Assembly (NCBI GenBank): GCA_040880405.1
Contig: JBBDIM010000104.1
Coordinates: 55,980 to 119,979, forward strand
Direction: 5' to 3'
Length of the DNA stretch: 64,000 nt
Source: JBBDIM01 sp040880405
Lineage (GTDB): Bacteria; Planctomycetota; Planctomycetia; Pirellulales; Pirellulaceae
Shown: positions 7,916 through 15,468 of the stretch, piece after piece
How positions within the stretch are numbered: the stretch's first letter is position 1
Layout: every line of letters starts with the position of its first letter
Position numbers and translations under genes: made by a program
The notes under the pieces: model-generated
Told to the model about the DNA's origin: nothing
Databases searched by the model: none
Seen by the model: only the letters and a program-made list of their open reading frames with translations

Positions 7916-8503
7916 CTAAGTCTCAGGACTTTCGATTTTGTTTCGCACGTGTTGCCATTCCGACGTTATTTTCAATCGATCCGCCCAGTAATCCAGGTAA
8001 GCGAGATCGATCTTCTCCTTCTGGATTTTTAGGATGCCAGAGATATCCCGCAGGTGTTTTTCAGACCCCCCGTCCTGAAAATATCTCAGCTTCATTAAGA
8101 TGACGTTTTCTGGCGAGGCAAACCACGCGTCATAAAGTCCTTCAACTTGGACGTGTTGGCCCGCTTGAATATCCATCTGACCAAATTCATCAACTTTGCA
8201 CTGGATTACATCCACTTTGAGCCCCGAGGGGATATGCAGAATGTTGAATTGATGGCGCCTTCTGATGGCATCGAGCGCCGCGGCACTGGAGAAATAAAAG
8301 TCAGGCGGTTGAAATTCTTCCTCTAAGGCCTCGATTTGATCTACGGCTAGTTCAACCAGCACATCAATGTCATTAGTGAATCGTGGTTCCCCATATATAA
8401 TGCTGGCCATCGATCCGACGATTCGATACTGAATATCTTCTCGCGCAAGGAAGTCTGCGAATTTCTTCAACAGCTCATGCGGCCTAAGTTCGTCCGGGGA
8501 CAT
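7916..8503 (-). CDS. Nucleotidyltransferase-fold protein
   Basis: 195 residues. The N-terminal half has the pol-beta nucleotidyltransferase pattern: YRIVGSMASIIYGEPRFT then NDIDVLV (GS...DxD), followed by a third acidic strand around LKVDVIQ. This is the fold of DUF6036-type and AbiEii/MNT-like proteins. The C-terminal part (KLRYFQDGGSEKHLRDISGIL) is shared by many such predicted nucleotidyltransferases. I chose the ATG at 8503 because GGAG lies 9 nt upstream; ATG 8518 is possible. The start overlaps the end of the upstream small gene by 20 nt, so the two form a coupled pair. Function unknown; a toxin-antitoxin-like role is a hypothesis only. Confidence 0.8.
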   Translation of the reverse strand: MSPDELRPHELLKKFADFLAREDIQYRIVGSMASIIYGEPRFTNDIDVLVELAVDQIEALEEEFQPPDFYFSSAAALDAIRRRHQFNILHIPSGLKVDVIQCKVDEFGQMDIQAGQHVQVEGLYDAWFASPENVILMKLRYFQDGGSEKHLRDISGILKIQKEKIDLAYLDYWADRLKITSEWQHVRNKIESPET

Positions 8504-8729
8504 CGCGGGTCGCTCCATGGCTGAGGCGGTGGGCGGTTTCCTGAGCAATCTGTTTTTCGGTCCAGTCCGGATGTTCCGCGCGGAGGGTGCCGCGAATCAT
8601 TGCTCGGGCCGATTCCCACATGCCGAAGGCAATGTGGAGCCGCTGCTGAGGTGTCTTCTGCCTCAATATTTCCGCCATATCGTCGTCGAGCACTTCAACG
8701 ACAGGGAGTCTGGGAGTGGGAATTGTCAT
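8484..8729 (-). CDS. Small hypothetical protein paired with nucleotidyltransferase
   Basis: 81 residues, no signal peptide or membrane segment. The central part, about 26-70, is a charged helical segment (LHIAFGMWESARAMIRGT ... EHPDWTEKQIAQETAHRLSHGA). Small proteins of this style, with a repeated 'ARAMIR' and 'HPDWTE.QI..E.A.RLSHG' pattern, are common in planctomycetes and cyanobacteria; function is not known to me. It overlaps the nucleotidyltransferase gene downstream by 20 nt, which argues for co-translation and partnership. Start ATG at 8729 has only a weak ribosome-binding site. Confidence 0.75.
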   Translation of the reverse strand: MTIPTPRLPVVEVLDDDMAEILRQKTPQQRLHIAFGMWESARAMIRGTLRAEHPDWTEKQIAQETAHRLSHGATRDVPGRT

Positions 8730-8767
8730 CTGAATGTGCGTTCGTTTTGGAGTGCCGTTCGCACGAC

Positions 8768-9430
8768 TTAGTGCGAATGTCCAGGGTCATGGCCGCGAGG
8801 GTGGGCGTCGTCGACATGGATATGGAGTCGCGGGCGCTGCTTGACAAGTTTTGATAGCCCCTCGTCCGTGATCGGGGTATTGTCGATGTAAAACGATTGG
8901 AGTTTTTCCATTTTGGCGATATCTTCCAACGCGGCGTCGGTCACCGCGCAGTCGAGAAAATGGAGGAAGCGGATTTTCTTGTGGGTAGCAAGCGCCGCAA
9001 CCGCCACGTCGTCGATGCCTTCCCCGCCAAGCCGCACCAGGCGTAAATTCGGAAGTTGAGCCAATTGGGAAACACCCGTATGAGTCAGCGCCGAGCGAGG
9101 AAAGTTTAGGATTTCCAGACCCTCAAGGCTCACAATCGACGCCACCTGTTCATCCGAGATCGCGCAGAAATCGAGCCGCAGTTCGCGCAGCGACGTAACT
9201 TCCGCGAGGGCTGCCAACTCGGCCGGATCGACCTTTTGTTGGGTCACCTTGATCGAATCCGTGTCCCCGCTTTTAACCGCTTCGATCTGAGCTAGGAGGT
9301 TGGGCTCCGCTGGTTCTGCGGACGTTTGATCGGCCGGTTCTTGCCGGCAGCCAACCAACAATAATCCGCAGATTATCGCCAGGCCGAGAAATTGGCCAGC
9401 GGGATGAGTAAGCGTGTACAGGAAATTCAT
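8768..9430 (-). CDS. Lipoprotein with leucine-rich-repeat-like repeats
   Basis: 220 residues. A signal peptide ends in the lipobox LLVGC at about residues 24-28, so the protein is probably lipid-anchored. The rest contains four or five ~24-residue repeats of the type 'LxxLRxLxLDFCxISDEQVxxI', 'LEGLEILNFxxSALTHTGVSQL', 'LPNLRLVRLGG', 'KIRFLHFLDCAVTDAALEDI', resembling the planctomycete variant of leucine-rich repeats (internalin/RNI-like). The tail is His-rich (HIHVDDAHPRGHDPGHSH). The ATG at 9430 gives a proper signal peptide; an in-frame TTG upstream at 9466 would overlap the neighbouring gene. Likely a protein-protein interaction role at the membrane; no specific function can be given. Confidence 0.82.
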   Translation of the reverse strand: MNFLYTLTHPAGQFLGLAIICGLLLVGCRQEPADQTSAEPAEPNLLAQIEAVKSGDTDSIKVTQQKVDPAELAALAEVTSLRELRLDFCAISDEQVASIVSLEGLEILNFPRSALTHTGVSQLAQLPNLRLVRLGGEGIDDVAVAALATHKKIRFLHFLDCAVTDAALEDIAKMEKLQSFYIDNTPITDEGLSKLVKQRPRLHIHVDDAHPRGHDPGHSH

Positions 9431-9456
9431 AGGGGCAACCAATCGAGAAAGCCTAC

Positions 9457-9909
9457 TTAACCGCAACTAGGGCACCGCATTTTATACCGCGACATCCCCC
9501 CGCCCCGCGAGCCGGAAACGGCCATGATGTCACCGCAGCGAGGACAAAAGTCTGGCGTTTCGCGGTCTTCGCCGCGGTCGTCTTGGTCTTGGCAGGCGGC
9601 GCAGGTTTGAACATTCGGGAAAATTTCTAACCGCTCTTCCGGGATCGGCTTGCGGCAAACATTGCAGACCCGCCGGGTACCCCAGGCCTCTTCCTCTTCC
9701 CGAGGAACTTCAATCCGGAGTCCAACGCCGTGGCACCCGCCACAAGCAAATTTACCACCGCTGCGGTAAAACAGCTCGCGGATGAGGTGGGGATCGGGGT
9801 TTTCCTCTCGGCGGAGCATGCCCGATTTTTGCAACCACTGAAGCATCCCGGGCAGGGTGCAGGTAGTGTGCCACCCGCAGGCGGGGCAATTGAGCTCGGC
9901 CAGGTCCAT
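9457..9909 (-). CDS. Zinc-ribbon protein with DksA/TraR-type C4 finger
   Basis: 150 residues with six CxxC pairs that can form three zinc sites: Cys8/11 with Cys56/59, Cys82/85 with Cys103/106, and Cys122/125 with Cys146/149. The middle one, VCNVCRKPIPEERLEIFP...CAACQ, matches the C4 finger of DksA/TraR proteins, but the long N-terminal coiled coil that inserts into RNA polymerase is absent. The last finger ends the protein. ATG at 9909 used; an upstream TTG at 9954 would add 15 low-complexity residues. It precedes the lipoprotein gene by 26 nt on the same strand. Could be a nucleic-acid-binding or RNA polymerase-binding protein. Confidence 0.75.
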   Translation of the reverse strand: MDLAELNCPACGWHTTCTLPGMLQWLQKSGMLRREENPDPHLIRELFYRSGGKFACGGCHGVGLRIEVPREEEEAWGTRRVCNVCRKPIPEERLEIFPNVQTCAACQDQDDRGEDRETPDFCPRCGDIMAVSGSRGGGMSRYKMRCPSCG

Positions 9910-10048
9910 TGTAGTCGTTGCAATCGTTAAAGTTGGGGGTGGGGTCGGTGCCAATCCGGCAGAGGTAACCTAAAATACCGAAGCGCTAACGTATTGATTC
10001 CGTCTCCGCTTCGCAATCGGAGACCTAAACCTGAAACGGAGATTCTCG

Positions 10049-10864
10049 ATGATGAAATTGGCGGACATGCGAGGCTTGGCGGTGTTGGCAGGTGGTTTGC
10101 TGCTGGGGTGGGGGGCTACCGCTGCTGGCCAGGAGTGGAAGAGCGGTATCGTCTGGCCGGAGCCGCGGGTGGTTACCCCCGACGAGAACGGCGGGGCCCC
10201 TTCCGATGCGACCGTGTTGTTTGACGGCACCGACTTATCAGCGTGGAACGGCGGCGAAAAGTGGGAGGTCAAGGATGGTGTGGCGACTGCACGGAAAGGT
10301 GGGATCTCCACCAAAGAGGAATTCGGCGATGTGCAACTGCACCTGGAATGGGCCGCCCCCGAGGAAATTAAGGGTCAGGGCCAAGGCCGAGGCAATAGCG
10401 GCGTCTACTTCATGGGGCGGTATGAAGTTCAAATCCTCGATTCCTATGAGAACGAAACCTACTTCGATGGCCAAGCGGGATCGATCTACAAGCAGTCGCC
10501 GCCGATGGTCAACGCGATGAGCAAGCCAGGTGAGTGGAACACCTACGATATTCTGTTCACCGCACCCCGTTTCGCTGAGGATGGGGAAGTGGAGAAACCG
10601 GCGACGATGACCGTGTTGCACAACGGGATCGTGGTGCAAAATCACTTTGAACTGGAGGGTGGAACCTTCTGGCACAAACCGCCGCACTACGAGAGACATG
10701 ATGAGAAAGGGAAGATCAGCCTGCAATTTCACGGCAACCCGGTGAAGTTCCGCAATATCTGGATTCGTGAAATGAAGCCCATTGTGGGGCAGAAGCCGGA
10801 GGGAAATAAGGAAGAGGAAGCGAGTTCGACCGATGAGGTGAAAGTAGAAACGCAAGACAAGTGA
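10049..10864 (+). CDS. Secreted DUF1080 (3-keto-disaccharide hydrolase-like) protein
   Basis: 271 residues with an N-terminal signal peptide (hydrophobic ~8-26, cleavage near ATAAGQ). The rest is one DUF1080 domain, a concanavalin-like beta sandwich: LFDGTDLSAWNGG (~57-69), the WEVKDGVATARKGG strand pair, LHLEWAAP, the motif GNSGVYFMGRYEVQILDSY (~115-133) and a C-terminal FRNIWIREM. DUF1080 proteins are abundant in planctomycetes and some hydrolyse 3-keto-glycosides; activity of this one is not shown. The tail after ~250 is acidic and Lys-rich. A GGAG precedes the ATG. A strong terminator follows, so the unit ends here. Confidence 0.93.
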   Translation: MMKLADMRGLAVLAGGLLLGWGATAAGQEWKSGIVWPEPRVVTPDENGGAPSDATVLFDGTDLSAWNGGEKWEVKDGVATARKGGISTKEEFGDVQLHLEWAAPEEIKGQGQGRGNSGVYFMGRYEVQILDSYENETYFDGQAGSIYKQSPPMVNAMSKPGEWNTYDILFTAPRFAEDGEVEKPATMTVLHNGIVVQNHFELEGGTFWHKPPHYERHDEKGKISLQFHGNPVKFRNIWIREMKPIVGQKPEGNKEEEASSTDEVKVETQDK

Positions 10865-10903
10865 GCATGCGTGGATTACCGATCTCGCATTCAGATGCTT
10901 AGG

Positions 10904-10941
10904 AAAGGCCGGAATCTCCGCAGAGATTCCGGCCTTTTTTT
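10904..10941 (+). terminator. Rho-independent terminator after DUF1080 gene
   Basis: A perfect 15-bp stem (10904-10918 with 10923-10937) around the loop CGCA, ending in a run of T. It lies 40 nt after the stop codon. Confidence 0.93.
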
Positions 10942-11232
10942 CATGCGGTATCAAATGTCCGGCGAAATGGCGGTTTCAAGGGGCATTAATCCGCGGAAAA
11001 TTACCCCCATAGAGGTGGCGGGTGTGGCCGCAACCTCCTTTTTTCACGAGCTGTTAGGGCGATTTTGCTGGTACGTGTTCGCTATTACATTTCTTTTACC
11101 GAACCTCGACATTGCCATTACGCGGGTCGCGACGATTGTCCTTACAATTTCCCTGAAACGTTAACCGATCTCCAGGTCGGGCACGCGCCGAAAGGAATGA
11201 CGCTCGTACCGCTGTTTCGAGGAAGAAATAAG
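10942..11232 (+). other. Upstream region of desaturase gene
   Basis: Between the terminator and the desaturase ATG. The desaturase frame stays open upstream to 11065, but the composition of those 56 codons is unlike the gene and a good ribosome-binding site marks the later ATG, so I treat it as leader. No convincing promoter was identified. Confidence 0.45.
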
Positions 11233-12258
11233 ATGGCAACCGTATCCGAGAATAAAACGAACGACCTCCTGCGAAAGCTGACCGAAGACCATGCCGCCGG
11301 GCGAACCGCGAAGCCGAGCGAGCCTGCCAATAAATCAGAACCTTTAGTCGATACTCCCCGCGTGACTCCGCCCTTATCTCAGCGATTTCGGCATGGGCCC
11401 GCCTGGCCGATCGTGATTTGGATTGGGCTGCTGCATGTGGGTGCCTTGGCCGCTCCGTTTTGCTTTACTTGGTCCGGCCTGACCGCCGCGGTCTTCCTGT
11501 TTTATCTGTCAGGCTGCATCGGCATCACGTTGGGTTTCCATCGTCTGCTGACCCACAGCGGTTTTCGCACCTACAAACCAGTCAAATGGTTTTTGGCCTT
11601 CATCGGTGGTTTGGCGGGGGAAGGATCGGCATTGGACTGGGTTTCGGTCCATCGGAAGCATCATGCCCATTCCGACCATGAAGACGATCCGCACTCACCA
11701 CTGGATGGCGGCTTGTGGGCTCACCTGATTTGGCTGTTCCCCAGCCATACCAGTGCCGAGCAAATGGAAATGCATAATCGCTGGGCCCCTGACCTGCGTA
11801 AGGATAAGGTCCTCTGGTTTTTGCATCGGACCTTCATCCTGTGGCACCTGTTGCTGGGGTTATCGTTGATGGTTGGCGGTTTGATCGCCGGTACCCTATC
11901 CGGCACGATCTACGATGGCCTCTACCTGGGAACCTCGTTGGTGGTGTGGGGGATGTTTCTTCGCCTGACCGTGCTGCTGCACGTCACTTGGTTCGTGAAC
12001 TCCGCCACGCACCTGTGGGGCTACCGTAACTACGAGACGACCGACAAAAGCACCAATCTCTGGTGGGTGGGACTGTTGGCCTTCGGCGAAGGTTGGCACA
12101 ACAACCATCACGCTTATCCCCGCATGGCCAAACATGGCCACAAATGGTGGGAATTCGACCTCACTTGGAATGTCGTCAAGCTGATGAAGAAGACCGGCTT
12201 GGCCTGGGATGTGGTCGACTACAAGCAGAAGACCACCGAGGGTGCCATCCGCGATTAA
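11233..12258 (+). CDS. Membrane fatty acid (acyl-CoA delta-9 type) desaturase
   Basis: 341 residues. Introduces a cis double bond into fatty acyl chains at the membrane using a di-iron centre. Three histidine boxes are present in order: HRLLTH, HRKHHAHSDHEDDPHSP and HNNHHAYP, as in stearoyl-CoA desaturases. Four hydrophobic segments flank them (PIVIWIGLLHVGALAAPF, GLTAAVFLFYLSGCIGITLG, the LLLGLSLMVGGLIAGTL region and the LGTSLVVWGMFLRLTVLL region). The first ~45 residues are a hydrophilic tail. ATG 11233 is preceded by GAGGAAG. A terminator follows the gene directly. No electron donor gene is adjacent. Confidence 0.93.
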   Translation: MATVSENKTNDLLRKLTEDHAAGRTAKPSEPANKSEPLVDTPRVTPPLSQRFRHGPAWPIVIWIGLLHVGALAAPFCFTWSGLTAAVFLFYLSGCIGITLGFHRLLTHSGFRTYKPVKWFLAFIGGLAGEGSALDWVSVHRKHHAHSDHEDDPHSPLDGGLWAHLIWLFPSHTSAEQMEMHNRWAPDLRKDKVLWFLHRTFILWHLLLGLSLMVGGLIAGTLSGTIYDGLYLGTSLVVWGMFLRLTVLLHVTWFVNSATHLWGYRNYETTDKSTNLWWVGLLAFGEGWHNNHHAYPRMAKHGHKWWEFDLTWNVVKLMKKTGLAWDVVDYKQKTTEGAIRD

Positions 12259-12306
12259 GTGATCGACTGTTGAGTGGCGGGAAGCTTCCGTCGGACAAAG
12301 AATTTC

Positions 12307-12340
12307 AAGGCATCGTCGCATCGCGACGATGCCTTTTTTT
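12307..12340 (+). terminator. Rho-independent terminator after desaturase gene
   Basis: A perfect 13-bp stem (12307-12319 with 12323-12335) with a 3-nt loop and seven T. The T-run reaches the stop codon of the convergent response regulator gene (12339-12341). Confidence 0.92.
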
Positions 12341-13100
12341 ACGACTCCGACTTCCCGTCTTCGGTGGCGAGGAATTGATAGCCCGCGTCACGAATGGTAA
12401 TGAAGTGCTGCGGCTGCGAGGGATCACGCTCAAACATCTTTCGTAACCGCCGGATGAATTGGTCCGGAGCTCGGGTATTGATGTTGCCCGGCATCTCCCA
12501 GACCGCGGTAAGGAGCTCCGCGCGGGGAATGATGCGGCCTTCGTTCTCACAGAAGTACCGCAGCAGCTTGGACTCGAGTTGCGTAATTCGCTCGGTTTTG
12601 CCCGCCACGGTGACTTGAAAATTCTCGAAGTCGATCGTGGCCTGCCCTAACGAAAACTGCCGCATCCGCTCCGGTTGCTGGTCTTCCCGCGTTCGCAATC
12701 GACGTGCGTGCATCGCGAGCAGATTTTTTACGCGGCTGATGAATTCGTCCAAGTCAAACGGTTTCATCATGTACTGGTCCGCGCCAACATCGAACCCCCG
12801 AGTTCGGTCTTCGGACAACGTCCGAGCACTCAGGATCAGGATCGGCATGTTCTCTCCTTTTTCCCGCAAGGTCTCGCAGACCGCATAGCCACTCATTCCC
12901 GGCAGCATCAGGTCGAGAATGACTAGGGCGATTTGGCCCGGGTTTTGTTCGACTACCTTCAGAGCGGCTCTGCCATCCTCGGCGACGGTTATTTGATATC
13001 CCTCGGCCTCCAGGTTGTAGCGGATGCCCATCGCCAAATGCTGCTCATCTTCGACGACGAGGATATGTGTGTCGAGATTGGACCGTTTCGACGCGACCAC
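12339..13100 (-). CDS. OmpR-family response regulator
   Basis: 253 residues. Receiver domain ~12-130 with Asp18/Glu17 after ILVV, phospho-acceptor Asp in VILDLMLPGMSG, Thr/Ser switch (LSARTL) and Lys in MMKPFD; C-terminal winged-helix (trans_reg_C) domain ~155-245 with the ITQLESKLLRYFCENEGRIIPRAEL pattern of OmpR/PhoB. The start is a GTG at 13100 with AGGAG upstream at good spacing. The preceding histidine kinase gene on the same strand ends 120 nt upstream, so the two probably form a two-component system. Target genes unknown. Confidence 0.93.
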   Translation of the reverse strand: MVASKRSNLDTHILVVEDEQHLAMGIRYNLEAEGYQITVAEDGRAALKVVEQNPGQIALVILDLMLPGMSGYAVCETLREKGENMPILILSARTLSEDRTRGFDVGADQYMMKPFDLDEFISRVKNLLAMHARRLRTREDQQPERMRQFSLGQATIDFENFQVTVAGKTERITQLESKLLRYFCENEGRIIPRAELLTAVWEMPGNINTRAPDQFIRRLRKMFERDPSQPQHFITIRDAGYQFLATEDGKSES

Positions 13101-13220
13101 CCTATTGACTCCTATTGTGTAATTTTTGGTGTTTGGATTTTAAATGGGATTGGCCTGCGATCTTTGTCCCAAAATGGTCGGCTCCCATTGGTTGCCTATC
13201 TTTCCTTCGCAATGCAAGAC

Positions 13221-14198
13221 TCAATAACGTGGTCCACGTGTTGCGGTGGAAACGTCTTGCGGAGCGGATTCGAGCGGCGGGATTCGCCGTCCGCCGGGCA
13301 GCGTTACGACGAAAACGGTGCCCCCGCCTGTGGGTGAGTCTTTGACATGAACAGTGCCACGCATCCGGCGAACCATGGTTCTTACAATATACAATCCTAG
13401 GCCGGTGCCAGGCTGTTCGCGCTGAAGCTCCATTCCCAAACGGGAAAATCGACTGAAGATAATCACGCGTTTCGACTTGGGAATTCCGGGCCCGTTATCC
13501 GCCACTTCCACGGTGATGGTTCCATCCGCTTTGATTGTCGAGCGGACTTGAACCTGGGGCTCGCTGCCGGAATATTTGATCGCGTTGTCCATCAGGTTGC
13601 GAAAAACGATTTCCAAGTCCCCTCGAACCCCCCGCAGCACACAGGGCTGGAGGTCGAGTTGGATCGATTCCGGTGCAATGCGATACAGCATCGCGACCGA
13701 TTGAGCGGTGCAACCCAGCACTTGATCGAGCCGGATATCGAGAATCTCGGGATCCTCCCGATCTCGATCGAGTCGTCCGGCGTCCAGCAGGTGGTTGATC
13801 AGGTTGTCGAGACGTTCGACATCATCCAACATCGTGGAATAGAAGTCGACTGCTTTCTCCGGCGAGACTTTCAATCGGTTTAACGTTTGGAGGTAAAGCT
13901 TCAGCGAGGCGATCGGGCTTTTCAGTTCGTGAGTTACGCTATCGATGAAGTTCGCTTGGCGCTGGCTGAGATTGATCGCCTTGATGGAAAGGATCATATA
14001 AAACACGACCCCGGCCAGAATCATGGCTAAAAACGTCGCGCCAATCGGCAGAAAAGTCCAGTAGAGCGTCGCTTTTTGATCGTCCGATTGGGCCGCCGAC
14101 GCCGTGATCAGAATCCAGCCCACAATCAACGCCACCAGCAGCACGATCATGATGACCGCGATGGTAATGGGGAGGCTGAGAGAACGGCGAAATTCCAT
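13221..14198 (-). CDS. Sensor histidine kinase
   Basis: 325 residues from the ATG at 14198 (a start at 14288 would add 30 residues without family support). Two TM helices near residues 10-33 and 47-70 bracket a very short periplasmic loop, so it probably senses inside the membrane. HisKA with phospho-acceptor His in FIDSVTHELKSPIASLKLYL; HATPase with N box (FRNLMDNAIKYSG), VADNGPGIP and GTGLGLYIV. No HAMP domain. Ends with an Arg-rich tail after LPGG. Encoded directly upstream of the OmpR-type regulator and presumably its partner. Confidence 0.92.
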   Translation of the reverse strand: MEFRRSLSLPITIAVIMIVLLVALIVGWILITASAAQSDDQKATLYWTFLPIGATFLAMILAGVVFYMILSIKAINLSQRQANFIDSVTHELKSPIASLKLYLQTLNRLKVSPEKAVDFYSTMLDDVERLDNLINHLLDAGRLDRDREDPEILDIRLDQVLGCTAQSVAMLYRIAPESIQLDLQPCVLRGVRGDLEIVFRNLMDNAIKYSGSEPQVQVRSTIKADGTITVEVADNGPGIPKSKRVIIFSRFSRLGMELQREQPGTGLGLYIVRTMVRRMRGTVHVKDSPTGGGTVFVVTLPGGRRIPPLESAPQDVSTATRGPRY

Positions 14199-14378
14199 AG
14201 TGGCTATGCTAGTCTTGGGGCGGAAAGCGTCTTGCGTGGGCTGCGATAAATGATCGCATGCTCGCTTAGGACGAAAAAAAGCGACCAAGCTTTCCCGGCG
14301 AAATTCTTGGCCGCTTCATCTACCTAATTTTAAGGGTTCCTCAGGCCATGGCAACCGTGGCCCAGGGGGTAAGGAGGG

Positions 14379-15443
<1,065 letters not shown>

Positions 15444-15468
15444 TCGCTCTACTCCATTCTAAGGGAAA

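Noticed and set aside
7789..8103. 104-codon plus-strand frame over the inverted repeat
   Set aside because: It runs through the repeat and then antisense to the nucleotidyltransferase gene.
14344..14362. Terminator after nrdB
   Set aside because: A short GGCCATGG/CCGTGGCC dyad is present but no T-run follows on the minus strand.
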